NCBI GenBank assembly: GCA_002344885.1
Contig: DDUQ01000082.1
Location: 1-57,557 of the forward strand
Direction: 5' to 3'
DNA from: Comamonadaceae bacterium UBA2334
GTDB lineage: Bacteria > Pseudomonadota > Gammaproteobacteria > Burkholderiales > Burkholderiaceae_C
DNA length: 57,557 nt
Shown here: piece by piece, positions 7,572-16,593 of the stretch
How positions within the stretch are numbered: the first letter of the stretch is position 1
How the letters are laid out: the number at the start of each line of letters is the position of its first letter
Notes under the pieces: generated by a model
The model's database searches: none
Told to the model about the DNA's origin: nothing
Seen by the model: only the letters and a program-made list of their open reading frames with translations
Program-made: the position numbers and the translations under genes

Positions 7572-9449
7572 ATGATTTTTCATTCTTTTTGCTTGCAAAG
7601 GCACAGCCGCCTGTGCGCACGCCTGTCCGTCGTCAGCCTGGCGTCTGCCGCTGCGTTGGGCGTTGCGCCTGCTGCGTGGGCTCAGGCTGATGCCAGCCTG
7701 AGAGACGTGGTGGTCACCGCCACCCGTTCGGTGCAGCCCCTGACCGATGTGGTTGCGGATGTGACCCTGATAGGCCGTGATGCACTGGACAAGGCCGGGG
7801 CCGGCACGCTGGCTGATGTGCTGGCCAATGTGCCCGGCGTTCAACTCTCGCGCAACGGTGGTCCGGTCTCCACCACCAGTCTGTTCCTGCGTGGTGCCGA
7901 CTCACGCCACACGGTGCTGATGATCGACGGGGTGCGGGTGGACTCCCAGTCCACCGGCGGCGCAGCCTGGCAGGCGCTGGCGTTGGAGCACATTGACCAC
8001 ATCGAGGTGCTTCGTGGCCCGGCGGCTGCAGTGTACGGCTCGGATGCCATCGGTGGCGTTGTGCAGGTGTTCACCCGCCAGGGTGAGTCGGGCGTGCAAC
8101 CCTCGGTCAGCATCGGCCTGGGCAGCCACCAGACGCGCACGGTGAACGCGCACCTGACAGGATCGACCGGCATGTGGAACTACGCATTGGGCCTGGGCCA
8201 TGAAACCAGTGACGGTTTCAACGCGCAGCCCACGGGTCACCCCGACCGGGATGGCTACCGCAAGACCACCGGTCTGGCGCGGGTGGGCCTGCAGGTCAAC
8301 TCGGCACACAAACTGGAAGCGATCTGGACAGGTGCCGACAGCAACAGCGGCTACGACGCGTTCAACTCCAAGGTCGATGACCGTTCCCAGCAGGACCTGG
8401 GTACCCTGGCGTTGAACTGGCAGGCCACATGGTCGGATGCCTGGCGCAGCCGTGTGTCGCTCACGCAAGGCAAGGACCGTTATGAAACGGGACCCTCGTT
8501 CTATTACACCGACACCCGTGTCGACACCCTGCTGTGGCACAACGAGTGGATCACTGGCCCGCATCAGGTCACCGCTGCCCTGGAGCGAAGGGAAGACCGT
8601 TTGCTGAACGGCTCCACCACACCGAATCAAACCCTGCGCAGCCAGAATGCCTTGGCCCTGGGCTACGGCTGGAAGCAAGGCGTGCACACCGTGCAGGCCA
8701 ACCTCCGGCATGACGATGACAGCGAGTTTGGTGCCCATACCACCGGCGGGTTGGCCTACGCCATGGCGTTGGGGGCGGGGTGGCGGGCCACGGGCTCGGT
8801 CGGCTCAGCCTTCCGCGCGCCCACGCTGTTCCAGCGGTTCAGCATCTACGGCACGCCCAACCTGTCGCCGGAAAAAGCGCGCAGTGCGGAAATCGGGCTG
8901 AAGTATGCGGCCCAAGGTAACAGCCTGTCGGTGGTGGCCTACCGCAACCGGGTGACCGACCTCATCAACTATGTGTCCGGCCCGGGTGCCTGTGCGAATG
9001 GTGGCGGTGCGTTCCCAGGCTGCTATGGCAACACCGGCAAAGCCACCCTGCAGGGCGTGACGCTGGCGGCGGGCACCCGCTTCGGCGGTGCGAACGGTGT
9101 GGGGCTGAACGGCTCGCTCGATCTGCTCGACCCCACGGACGACACCACCGGCAAGCAACTGGCTCGCCGCGCCAAGCGCGTGGCCAAGGTGTCAGCCGAC
9201 ACCCGGCTGGCTGGCTGGTCGCTGGGCGCGGAGTGGCAGGCGCATGCCATGCGGTTTGACAACGCGGCCAACACCAACCGGCTGCCGGGTTACGGTGTGG
9301 TGAACTTCTCGGCCTCACGTGCCCTGGCACCGGGTTGGACGCTGGTCGCCCGCCTCGACAACCTGGGCGACAAGACCTACCAGACCGCACGCGGCTACGC
9401 CACCGCAGGCCGCACCGCCTACGTCGGTGTCAAGTGGGCAGGGCGTTGA
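7572..9449 (+). CDS. btuB: TonB-dependent outer-membrane cobalamin receptor
   Basis: This 625-residue receptor imports cobalamins across the outer membrane with energy from TonB-ExbBD. A signal peptide ends near AAWAQA (residue about 38). The TonB box DVVVTATR follows closely. A plug domain (about 50-165) contains LSRNGGPVSTTSLFLRG and GGVVQVFTRQG. The rest is a 22-strand barrel ending in a C-terminal aromatic/basic residue (VGVKWAGR). A frame open upstream runs back through the riboswitch, so the ATG at 7572 is used although its ribosome-binding site is weak. It is the first gene of the B12 operon under the riboswitch. Confidence 0.93.
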   Translation: MIFHSFCLQRHSRLCARLSVVSLASAAALGVAPAAWAQADASLRDVVVTATRSVQPLTDVVADVTLIGRDALDKAGAGTLADVLANVPGVQLSRNGGPVSTTSLFLRGADSRHTVLMIDGVRVDSQSTGGAAWQALALEHIDHIEVLRGPAAAVYGSDAIGGVVQVFTRQGESGVQPSVSIGLGSHQTRTVNAHLTGSTGMWNYALGLGHETSDGFNAQPTGHPDRDGYRKTTGLARVGLQVNSAHKLEAIWTGADSNSGYDAFNSKVDDRSQQDLGTLALNWQATWSDAWRSRVSLTQGKDRYETGPSFYYTDTRVDTLLWHNEWITGPHQVTAALERREDRLLNGSTTPNQTLRSQNALALGYGWKQGVHTVQANLRHDDDSEFGAHTTGGLAYAMALGAGWRATGSVGSAFRAPTLFQRFSIYGTPNLSPEKARSAEIGLKYAAQGNSLSVVAYRNRVTDLINYVSGPGACANGGGAFPGCYGNTGKATLQGVTLAAGTRFGGANGVGLNGSLDLLDPTDDTTGKQLARRAKRVAKVSADTRLAGWSLGAEWQAHAMRFDNAANTNRLPGYGVVNFSASRALAPGWTLVARLDNLGDKTYQTARGYATAGRTAYVGVKWAGR

Positions 9450-10960
9450 CCACCTGTCCCGCATTGCTGGTCGCGGCCCCGGCTTCCGGCCAGGGCAAAA
9501 CGACCGTGACCGCCGCACTGGCTCGCCTGCACACACGGGCGGGCAGGCGGGTCCGGGTGTTCAAGTGCGGGCCGGATTTTCTGGACCCGTTCTGGCACCA
9601 GTTGGCCAGTGGCGCGCCGGTTCATCAGGTGGACCTGTGGATGACCGGCGAGGCCGATGTGCGCCAGCGCCTGCACCGGGCCGCGCAGGAGGCGGACCTG
9701 ATATTGGTTGAAGGCGTGATGGGGTTGTATGACGGCGACCCCAGCGCCGCCGACCTGGCCCGTCTGCTGGGATTGCCCGTGCTGGCGGTGGTGGATGCGT
9801 CCGCCATGGCGCAGACCTTCGGTGCCCTGGCGCACGGGCTGTGCCACTACCAGGCCCACTGCCACGGCCCGTTGCGCTGGGCTGGCGTGCTGGCCAACCG
9901 CGTGGCCAGCGAGCGCCATGCCGAGATGGTGCGTGTGTCGGTCACCGGAGAGTCGCTGGCTGAGGTGGGTGGTCCGGTGAACGTGGACCATGCCGTGGCG
10001 GTGGGGTGGCTGGGCGCGTTGCAGCGTTCGGCTGCCCTGACGCTGCCTGAACGCCACCTGGGCCTGGTGGCCGCACAGGAACTGCCGGATGCCATGCAAC
10101 GGTTGGATGCTGCAGCAGACGCCTTGGCACAGACACCGCTCGGGCAGTTGAGCGTGGCGCAGATGCGCCAGGCCTGGGGTGTGGGGTTTTGTGAACCAAA
10201 TCTGCCGTCAGCGCTTTCTGGAGTTGGACAATCTGCTATTGATCGTTCTTCTGAGACCGGGCGTCCCAGTCAACCCCCGGCTGTGGGTCACCACGGGGGC
10301 AGTGGGCGCATGCCCGAACCGGCGCTGGCCGGGCAAACGGTGGCCGTGGCGCGTGATGCGGCGCTGTGTTTCATTTATGACGCCAATCTCCAGACCTTGG
10401 GCGAGCTGGGTGCCAGGGTGGTGTTTTTCTCGCCGCTGAACGACACGGCCTTGCCGCCGTGCCATGCCGTCTGGCTGCCCGGCGGCTACCCCGAGCTGCA
10501 CGCGGCGGCCCTGGCCGCCAACCACGCCATGCGCGATGCCCTGCGGGCCCACGCGGCAGCGGGCAAGCCGGTATGGGCCGAATGCGGCGGCATGCTGTTG
10601 TTGTTCGATGCGTTGGTGGACAAGGCTGGAACCACCCACACACTGTGGGGCCTGTTGCCCGGCACCGTGCGCATGCAGAAGCGGCTCGCGGCGCTGGGCC
10701 CGCAGCGGCTGGACCTGGCTGCCGGCAGCCTGCGTGGGCACACGTTTCACTGGTCGGTCACTGACACGCCGCTGCAGGCCGTGGCCCGCACGGTGCGGCC
10801 CGGCGCGGCGGCGCAACCCGTCGCCACCGGCCAGGAGGGTGAAGCGCTGTACGCGCAGGGTGCTGTCCGGGCGAGTTACTTTCATGGGTGGTTTCCGTCA
10901 GCCCCTGCGGCCGTGGCCGCCTTGTTGCAACCTGCACCTTTGTGGGAAGAGACGACATGA
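9446..10960 (+). CDS. cobB: Cobyrinic acid a,c-diamide synthase
   Basis: It amidates the a and c carboxylates of cobyrinic (or hydrogenobyrinic) acid using glutamine and ATP. The N-terminal synthetase domain has the P-loop APASGQGKTTVTAAL and FKCGPDFLDPFWH. The C-terminal triad-type glutaminase domain has WLPGGYPELH, the nucleophile Cys in WAECGGMLLLFDAL, and the late HGWF segment. The probable start is a TTG at 9446 forming TTGA with the btuB stop; a GTG at 9434 is the alternative. At 504 residues it is longer than most homologues because an AT-rich repeat (10185-10252) is translated in the linker between the two domains. Confidence 0.9.
   Translation: MTTCPALLVAAPASGQGKTTVTAALARLHTRAGRRVRVFKCGPDFLDPFWHQLASGAPVHQVDLWMTGEADVRQRLHRAAQEADLILVEGVMGLYDGDPSAADLARLLGLPVLAVVDASAMAQTFGALAHGLCHYQAHCHGPLRWAGVLANRVASERHAEMVRVSVTGESLAEVGGPVNVDHAVAVGWLGALQRSAALTLPERHLGLVAAQELPDAMQRLDAAADALAQTPLGQLSVAQMRQAWGVGFCEPNLPSALSGVGQSAIDRSSETGRPSQPPAVGHHGGSGRMPEPALAGQTVAVARDAALCFIYDANLQTLGELGARVVFFSPLNDTALPPCHAVWLPGGYPELHAAALAANHAMRDALRAHAAAGKPVWAECGGMLLLFDALVDKAGTTHTLWGLLPGTVRMQKRLAALGPQRLDLAAGSLRGHTFHWSVTDTPLQAVARTVRPGAAAQPVATGQEGEALYAQGAVRASYFHGWFPSAPAAVAALLQPAPLWEETT
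10185..10252 (+). repeat. Dispersed AT-rich repeat, copy A (inside cobB)
   Basis: This copy has the layout TTTTG...CAAATC, AGCGCTT, a variable middle, then GCTATTGAT and T-rich sequence. It shares the AGCG(C)TT...GCTAT core and the T- or A-rich end with copies B, C and D. It is translated in frame as an extra interdomain linker of CobB with no family resemblance. Confidence 0.55.
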
Positions 10961-11808
10961 GCCATTCAAGCCTTGGCCAGCAGACCCATTCAGGCTGCCC
11001 GTACGCACCCCGACGCATCGTGTGCCTTACAGAAGAAACCACCGAGTGGCTGTATCTGCTGGGGCAGGAGGCGCGCATTGTGGGCATCAGCGGTTACACC
11101 GTGCGGCCCCGCCGGGCGCGGGAAGAAAAGCCCAAGGTCAGCGCCTTCCTGAGCGCGAAGATCGACAAAATTCTGGACCTGCAGCCCGACTGCGTGTTCG
11201 GCTTTTCCGACCTGCAGGCCGACATCGCTGCGCAGCTGGTGCGAGCCGGTGTGCAGGTGACCGTGTTCAACCAGCGCAGCGTGGACCAGATTTTTGCCAT
11301 GCTGTATCAGGTGGCTGCCACCGTGGGCTGCGCCGACGAGGGACAGCGCCGCATCGAGGCGATACAGGCCGGGCTGGCGGCCATCCGTGCCCAGGCGGCT
11401 GCGCGCGAGGCCGCCGGCAAACGCCGCCCACGGGTGTTTTTTGAGGAATGGGACGAGCCGCACATCAGTGCCATCCGCTGGGTGTCGGAACTGGTGGGTG
11501 TGGCGGGCGGGGACGACATTTTTCCCGAACTGGCCCTGATGCCCATGGGCAAAGACCGCATCCTGGCCAGCGGCGACGACATCGTGCGCCGCAACCCCGA
11601 CATCATCATCGGCTCCTGGTGCGGCAAGAAGTTCAGGGCCGAAAAAGTGGCGGCCCGCCCTGGCTGGCAGGATGTGGCCGCCGTGCGCACCGGGCAGTTG
11701 TTTGAAATCAAGTCGGCCGACATCCTGCAACCCGGCCCCGCTGCGCTGACCGATGGCGTGGCACAACTGGCGACCATCATCGGGCGTTGGAGTGAACAGC
11801 ATGGTTGA
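10957..11808 (+). CDS. Cobalamin-binding (BtuF-like) protein without signal peptide
   Basis: The 283-residue protein has the class III periplasmic-binding fold of BtuF/FepB (PF01497 type): APRRIVCLTEETTEWLYLLG, then KVSAFLSAKIDKILDLQPDC and VFNQRSVDQIFAMLYQVA. Yet its N-terminus, MSHSSLGQQTHSGCPYAPRR, is hydrophilic. I see no signal peptide or lipobox, so it is predicted to stay in the cytoplasm. ATGA overlap with cobB fixes the start. A second paralogue with a proper signal peptide follows two genes later. Possible roles are intracellular corrinoid binding or carrier; this is inference. Confidence 0.82.
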   Translation: MSHSSLGQQTHSGCPYAPRRIVCLTEETTEWLYLLGQEARIVGISGYTVRPRRAREEKPKVSAFLSAKIDKILDLQPDCVFGFSDLQADIAAQLVRAGVQVTVFNQRSVDQIFAMLYQVAATVGCADEGQRRIEAIQAGLAAIRAQAAAREAAGKRRPRVFFEEWDEPHISAIRWVSELVGVAGGDDIFPELALMPMGKDRILASGDDIVRRNPDIIIGSWCGKKFRAEKVAARPGWQDVAAVRTGQLFEIKSADILQPGPAALTDGVAQLATIIGRWSEQHG

Positions 11809-12481
11809 GACACACACTGCTCACCCCAAGGCACTGGATGTGGCCGTGCCGGGAGTCGAGCTGATCCTGGGTGGCCAGAAAAGCGGCAAGTCGCGGCGGG
11901 CCGAGTGCCTGGCCAACGCCTGGCTGGCCGGTGCGCCCGTGAACGGCCAGCCACGGCAAGCCACCCTGATTGCCACGGCCCAGCCCTGGGATGCCGAGAT
12001 GCAGCGCTGCATTGCCCGCCACCAGGCCGATCGCGCCCAGCGCGCCCCTGGCCTTGCCACGCTGGAAGAGCCGGTGGCGTTGGCGCAAGCCATTTCGCGC
12101 CTCAGCGCCCCCCATCACCTGCTGGTGGTGGATTGCCTCACGCTGTGGCTGACCAACCTGCTGATGCCGCTTGAGGATGCCCCCGGTGCGGCCCAGGGTG
12201 ACGCAACGGTGGTGTCAGGTCATCGCGCAGAAAATATTGACAAAAATTCCCTTCCATCGCTTTCTGGTATTGGATCAGTCACTATGTTTTTGGAGTCTTT
12301 GAAGGCGGTCTCCGGCCCGGTGGTGCTGGTGGGCAACGAATTGGGCCTGGGAGTCATCCCCATGGGTGAACAGGTGCGCCACTTTGTGTCCACCACAGGT
12401 CAGTTGAACCAGGCCGTGGCCGCGCTCAGCCAGCGCGTGGTGCTGATGGTCGCGGGGTTACCAATGGTGGTGAAGGCATGA
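11801..12481 (+). CDS. cobU: Bifunctional adenosylcobinamide kinase / adenosylcobinamide-phosphate guanylyltransferase
   Basis: It phosphorylates adenosylcobinamide and transfers GMP to make AdoCbi-GDP during nucleotide-loop assembly. The 226-residue protein has the P-loop LILGGQKSGKSRRAE, the WDAEMQRCIARHQADR segment with the guanylylated-His region, LLVVDCLTLWLTNLL and VVLVGNELGLGVIP. Its first eight bases overlap the preceding btuF-like gene. Between the CLTLWLTNLL and GPVVLVGNELG blocks, an extra stretch (about residues 144-165) is coded by an AT-rich repeat, which lengthens a surface loop. Confidence 0.92.
   Translation: MVETHTAHPKALDVAVPGVELILGGQKSGKSRRAECLANAWLAGAPVNGQPRQATLIATAQPWDAEMQRCIARHQADRAQRAPGLATLEEPVALAQAISRLSAPHHLLVVDCLTLWLTNLLMPLEDAPGAAQGDATVVSGHRAENIDKNSLPSLSGIGSVTMFLESLKAVSGPVVLVGNELGLGVIPMGEQVRHFVSTTGQLNQAVAALSQRVVLMVAGLPMVVKA
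12231..12296 (+). repeat. Dispersed AT-rich repeat, copy B (inside cobU)
   Basis: This AT-rich island in otherwise GC-rich coding DNA has the core ATCGCTTTCTGG...TTGGA...CACTATGTTTTT. It aligns with copy A over CGCTTTCTGG and TTGGA and ends with the shared CTAT plus T-run. It is read in frame as part of CobU. Confidence 0.5.
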
Positions 12482-13404
12482 GCGCGGGGCGCGTGTTGTG
12501 CCAGTGGGGTGTGCTGGCCCGGGTGGTGGAGCTGAGGCTCGCCAGCGTGCTGTGGCTGGTGCTGGCTGGGTGGATGGGCAGTTCTGCCTGGGCCTACGAC
12601 GTGGTGGACGACCGTGGCCGCACGGTCACGTTTACCGCGCCGCCGCAGCGTGTGGTGAGCCTGCTGCCCTCGCTCACCGAAACCGTGTGTGAGCTGGGGC
12701 AGTGCAGCCGACTGGTGGGCGTGGACCGCTATTCCAACTTCCCTGCTGCCGTGCAAAAGCTGCCGCAACTGGGCGGCGGGCTGGACCCGAACATTGAGGC
12801 GGTGGTGGCGGTTCGGCCCGATCTGGTGCTGGTGGCCGCGTCGTCCCGTGCGGCGGAGCGGATGGAGGCATTGGGTGTGAGGGTGGTGGTGCTGGAGCCC
12901 AAGACCCATGCCGACGTGCAGCGTGTGTTGCGCAAGGTGGCGCAGGCGTTGGGCCAGCCCGTGGCCGAAGCCGACAAGGTGTGGCGGCACATCGACGCGG
13001 CGGTGTCGGCGGCGGCGCAGTCTTTGCCCGCCAGTGCGCGTGGCACGCGGGTGTATTTCGAGGTCAACCGCGCACCGTATGGCGCGGGGGCATCATCGTT
13101 CATCGGTGAAACGCTCACCCGCCTGGGGGTGAAGAACATCCTGGGTCCCGAACTGGGGCCGTTTCCCAAGCTCAACCCCGAGTTTGTGGTGCGCGCCAAC
13201 CCGGACGTCATCATGGTGGGGGCGCGTAACGCTTCTGGCATGACAGACCGGCCCGGCTGGAAGGCCATGCGGGCCATTGCCGGCAACCGGTTGTGCGTGT
13301 TCAGCCTGGAAGAGTCGGACGTGCTGGTGCGCCCCGGCCCCCGCATGGCCGAAGCAGCGCGGCTGATGGCGGGTTGTGTGGCACGTCAAGGGGCACCTGC
13401 ATGA
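12478..13404 (+). CDS. btuF: Periplasmic cobalamin-binding protein
   Basis: It is the substrate-binding component delivering cobalamin to BtuCD. The 308-residue precursor has a hydrophobic signal segment (LASVLWLVLAGWMGSSAWA, residues about 21-39). A PF01497 domain follows: RVVSLLPSLTETVCELG, then LGGGLDPNIEAVVAVRPDLVLV and a late PGPRMAEAARLM. The start overlaps the cobU stop (ATGA) and the stop overlaps btuC (ATGA). The gene order btuF-btuC-btuD is that of a complete ABC importer, so this paralogue, not the signal-less one upstream, is the likely transport partner. Confidence 0.9.
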   Translation: MSAGRVLCQWGVLARVVELRLASVLWLVLAGWMGSSAWAYDVVDDRGRTVTFTAPPQRVVSLLPSLTETVCELGQCSRLVGVDRYSNFPAAVQKLPQLGGGLDPNIEAVVAVRPDLVLVAASSRAAERMEALGVRVVVLEPKTHADVQRVLRKVAQALGQPVAEADKVWRHIDAAVSAAAQSLPASARGTRVYFEVNRAPYGAGASSFIGETLTRLGVKNILGPELGPFPKLNPEFVVRANPDVIMVGARNASGMTDRPGWKAMRAIAGNRLCVFSLEESDVLVRPGPRMAEAARLMAGCVARQGAPA

Positions 13405-14510
13405 CCCTGCCGGACCAGCCTGAGCCACCGCCGCATGCCCTGCTTCAGCCGGCACCAACCGGCCGACCCGACACCGGCGCACGGCGAGCCCTGTGGCTGG
13501 GCATGTTGCTGTTGGCGCTGGGTGGCGTGCTGGGGCTGGCCAGCCTGGCAGTGGGCAGCACGGGGGTGGAACCCCTGGCGAATGTGCTGGGTGCCCTGGC
13601 CCACCTGCTGACGGGCGGTGAGCCGGGCGCGCGAGCGGCTGACCAGGCGCTGTTTGCACAGATCGTGTGGGACATCCGCGCGCCGCGCACGCTGGGTGCG
13701 TTTCTGGCCGGGGCCTTGCTGGGGCTGGCCGGTGCGGTGGCACAGGGGCTGTTTCGCAACCCGCTGGCCGATCCGTTTTTGCTGGGCAGCGCATCGGGTG
13801 CCACGCTTGGGGTGGCCGGTGCACTCGCGCTGCTGGGTGTGAGCCCCATGACCACCCACTGGGTGGTCAGACTCGGGATGACCGGTTCGGCGTTTGTGGG
13901 CGCTGTGCTGGCGGTGTTGCTGACGCTGCTGCTCGCCAAGGGCGTGCAGCACACGCTGCGCCTGCTGCTGGCGGGGGTGGTGGTGGGCGTGGTGCTGGGG
14001 GCTTTCACGTCGCTGGTCACGCTGCTGACCCCCGACATCCTGCAGGCCATGCAGGGGTTCATGCTCGGGTCCACGGGTTTCGTGGGCTGGGCGGCAGTGG
14101 GCATCATGGCCGGTGCGTGGGTGCCGTGTGTGGGGGTGGCGCTGGCGTTCTCCCGCGTGCTCGATGGTCTGAGCCTGGGCGAAGCCACTGCCGCCAGCCT
14201 GGGGCTGCCACTGGGTGCACTGCGCGTGGCGCTGGTGGGCGTGCTGGCCCTGGCCACGGGCACGGCGGTGGCGCAGACCGGGTTGATTGCCTTCGTGGGC
14301 CTGGCCGCGCCGCACCTGGTGCGATCGGCCGTCAAGACCACCCATGCCCGCCTGCTGGCCCTGTCCAGCCTGATGGGCGGTGTGCTGCTGCTGCTGGCCG
14401 ACACGCTGGCGCGTGGCGTGATGGCCCCGCAGGAGCTGCCCGTGGGCGTGCTGACCGCCGTGCTGGGCGGGGGTTACCTGCTGTGGCTCATGCACAGGCG
14501 GGTGGGGTGA
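13401..14510 (+). CDS. btuC: Cobalamin ABC transporter permease
   Basis: The 369-residue FecCD-family permease has about ten membrane segments. It carries the family signature IRAPRTLGAFLAGALLGLAG (about residues 90-110), FRNPLADPFLLGSASGA, and the cytoplasmic coupling region GEATAASLGLPLG near residue 260. Its start overlaps btuF (ATGA) and its end touches btuD. It forms the inner-membrane channel for B12 uptake. Confidence 0.92.
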   Translation: MTLPDQPEPPPHALLQPAPTGRPDTGARRALWLGMLLLALGGVLGLASLAVGSTGVEPLANVLGALAHLLTGGEPGARAADQALFAQIVWDIRAPRTLGAFLAGALLGLAGAVAQGLFRNPLADPFLLGSASGATLGVAGALALLGVSPMTTHWVVRLGMTGSAFVGAVLAVLLTLLLAKGVQHTLRLLLAGVVVGVVLGAFTSLVTLLTPDILQAMQGFMLGSTGFVGWAAVGIMAGAWVPCVGVALAFSRVLDGLSLGEATAASLGLPLGALRVALVGVLALATGTAVAQTGLIAFVGLAAPHLVRSAVKTTHARLLALSSLMGGVLLLLADTLARGVMAPQELPVGVLTAVLGGGYLLWLMHRRVG

Positions 14511-14515
14511 GCGGC

Positions 14516-15310
14516 ATGAAAAATCCAATAGCACTCAGTGCCCACCAGATCAGCGCGAGCCTGGGTTTCGGCTCGCATCACCATCCTGTGCTGCATGGCG
14601 TGAGCGTGGACGTGTCGGCAGGGCGGTGGCTGAGCGTTGTTGGCCCCAATGGCGCGGGCAAGTCCACCCTGCTGAAGTGCCTGGGCGGTTTGCTGCCGTG
14701 CAGTGGCAGCGTGCAACTGCTGGGGCGCGAGCTGCACGCCTGGGGCCCCAAGGAACGTGCCCGACGCTTAAGCTGGTTGGGGCAGGGCGGCGCGGGGGCG
14801 GACGGCGCAGACGACCTCACCGCCTACGACGTGACCATGCTCGGCCGCCTGCCGCACCAGAGCTGGCTGAGCCCACCGACGGATGCCGACCATGCCGCCG
14901 TGGAACGCGCCCTGCGCCAGACCCAAGCGTGGGACTGGGCCTGCACGCCGCTGGGTGAACTGTCTGGCGGGGAACGCCAGCGGGTGTTGCTGGCCCGTGC
15001 CCTGGCGGTCGAGGCCGACGTGCTGCTGATGGACGAACCGCTGGCCAACCTGGACCCGCCCCACCAGGCCGACTGGCTGCAACTCGTGCGCCAACTGGTG
15101 GCCGATGGCAAAACCGTGGTCAGCGTGCTGCACGAGATTTCGACCGCACTGGCCGCCGACGACGTGCTGGTCATGGCCCAGGGCCGGGTGCAGCACTGCG
15201 GCCCCAGTGGCGATGCAGCGACCCACCGGGCGCTCGAAGCGGTATTTGCAAACCGAATTGGCATCCACCGCTTGATGGATCAGTGGGTGTCGTTACCGAA
15301 ATTGAATTGA
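14516..15310 (+). CDS. btuD: Cobalamin ABC transporter ATP-binding protein
   Basis: The 264-residue ATPase has Walker A GPNGAGKST (about residue 43), the ABC signature LSGGERQRV, Walker B VLLMDEP with a D-loop (LANLDPPHQ) and the switch His in VLHEIS. It energises BtuC. A GTG at 14507, overlapping the btuC stop as GTGA and adding three residues, is an alternative start that fits the coupling seen elsewhere in the operon. Confidence 0.92.
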   Translation: MKNPIALSAHQISASLGFGSHHHPVLHGVSVDVSAGRWLSVVGPNGAGKSTLLKCLGGLLPCSGSVQLLGRELHAWGPKERARRLSWLGQGGAGADGADDLTAYDVTMLGRLPHQSWLSPPTDADHAAVERALRQTQAWDWACTPLGELSGGERQRVLLARALAVEADVLLMDEPLANLDPPHQADWLQLVRQLVADGKTVVSVLHEISTALAADDVLVMAQGRVQHCGPSGDAATHRALEAVFANRIGIHRLMDQWVSLPKLN

Positions 15311-15331
15311 ACAGTCAGGAAAGCTTGCCGC

Positions 15332-15901
15332 ATGCAGATCGAAACACCCCCTACCGACAAACCCTATGACAAGCCCGAGGGCGAGCGTCGGGGCATTGTC
15401 ATCGTCAACACCGGTGACGGCAAAGGCAAAAGCACCGCCGCGTTCGGCCTGGCCCTGCGTGCCCACGGGCGGGGCAAGGCCGTGCAGATTTACCAGTTCA
15501 TGAAGGTGCCCACGGCACGGTTTGGCGAGCACCGCATGTTTGACCAGTTGGGCATTCCCATCGTCGGGTTGGGCGACGGGTTCAGCTGGAAAAGCCAGGA
15601 CCTGGATCACTCCGCCCAACTGGCCCGTGACGGCTGGGCCATTGCCAAAGCCACCATCCTGGCTGGCCAGCACTTTCTGGTGGTGCTGGATGAAATCACC
15701 TACCCCCTCATTTACGGCTGGTTGCCGCTGGACGATGTGCTGCACACCCTGCGCAACCGTCCCAGCCATGTGCATGTGTGCCTGACGGGGCGGCGGTGCC
15801 CACCTGAGCTCATCGAACTGGCCGACACCGTGACCGAGATGACGATGGTCAAACATGCCTTCAAGGCGGGCATTCCGGCACAGCGGGGCATCGAAGATTG
15901 A
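15332..15901 (+). CDS. cobO: Cob(I)alamin/cob(I)yrinic acid a,c-diamide adenosyltransferase (CobO/BtuR type)
   Basis: It adds the 5'-deoxyadenosyl ligand to the corrinoid cobalt using ATP. The 189-residue protein belongs to the CobA/BtuR/CobO class, with the P-loop IVNTGDGKGKSTAAFG (about residues 24-39), the QFMKVP segment, LVVLDEITYPLIYGWL and VCLTGRRCPPEL. A CAGGAAAG ribosome-binding site precedes the ATG. Confidence 0.93.
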   Translation: MQIETPPTDKPYDKPEGERRGIVIVNTGDGKGKSTAAFGLALRAHGRGKAVQIYQFMKVPTARFGEHRMFDQLGIPIVGLGDGFSWKSQDLDHSAQLARDGWAIAKATILAGQHFLVVLDEITYPLIYGWLPLDDVLHTLRNRPSHVHVCLTGRRCPPELIELADTVTEMTMVKHAFKAGIPAQRGIED

Positions 15902-16593
15902 CCCAGGCTTGCACCAGCCCCCTCGCTTTTGCCGAGGCTGAGCAGCGCGGGGTGTACCGCGCCATTGCCGAGCGGCGCGACATGCGGCACTTCAGCGGCG
16001 GACAGGTGCCGCCCGAACAACTGCAGCGCCTGTTGCTGGCTGCCCATCACGCGCCCAGCGTGGGCTTCATGCAGCCGTGGCGGTTCATCCGCATCACCGA
16101 CCGAGCCATGCGCCTGCGCCTGCACGCGCTGGTGGAGCACGAGCGCCAGTGCACCGCCGACGCACTGGGTGAACGCCGCGACGAGTTCATGCGCCTGAAG
16201 GTGGAAGGTCTGCTGGACTGCGCTGAACTGCTGGCCGTGGTGCTGGCTGACGGGCGCGAACGCCATGTCTTTGGCCGCCGGACCATGCCGCAGATGGACC
16301 TGGCCTCCACGGCCTGTGCCATCCAGAACCTGTGGCTGGCCGCGCGCGCCGAGGGATTGGGCATGGGTTGGGTGTCCGTGTTCGATCCGGGTGAGCTCGG
16401 CCGGGCGCTGGCCCTGCCTGACGGGGCCGACCCAGTGGCCTTGCTGTGCCTGGGGCCGGTGACAGCGTTTTACGACCAACCCATGCTGCAACAGCTGGAC
16501 TGGGCGCACCGCCAGGCACTGCCCGGTCTGGTCTTCGACAATGTCTGGGGCATGCCCTCGGCATTGTTTGGCACCACATCAGAGTCAGGCTGA
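15898..16593 (+). CDS. bluB: 5,6-dimethylbenzimidazole synthase
   Basis: BluB cleaves reduced FMN with O2 to make the lower-ligand base DMB. The 231-residue nitroreductase-like protein has RRDMRHFSGGQVPPEQL, HAPSVGFMQPWRF (the FMN-binding and lid region typical of BluB), a Met/Asp-rich TMPQMDLASTACAIQNLWLAA and GLGMGWVSVFDP. The start codon is TTG at 15898, overlapping the cobO stop as TTGA. Its presence shows the cell can make its own DMB aerobically. Confidence 0.92.
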   Translation: MTQACTSPLAFAEAEQRGVYRAIAERRDMRHFSGGQVPPEQLQRLLLAAHHAPSVGFMQPWRFIRITDRAMRLRLHALVEHERQCTADALGERRDEFMRLKVEGLLDCAELLAVVLADGRERHVFGRRTMPQMDLASTACAIQNLWLAARAEGLGMGWVSVFDPGELGRALALPDGADPVALLCLGPVTAFYDQPMLQQLDWAHRQALPGLVFDNVWGMPSALFGTTSESG

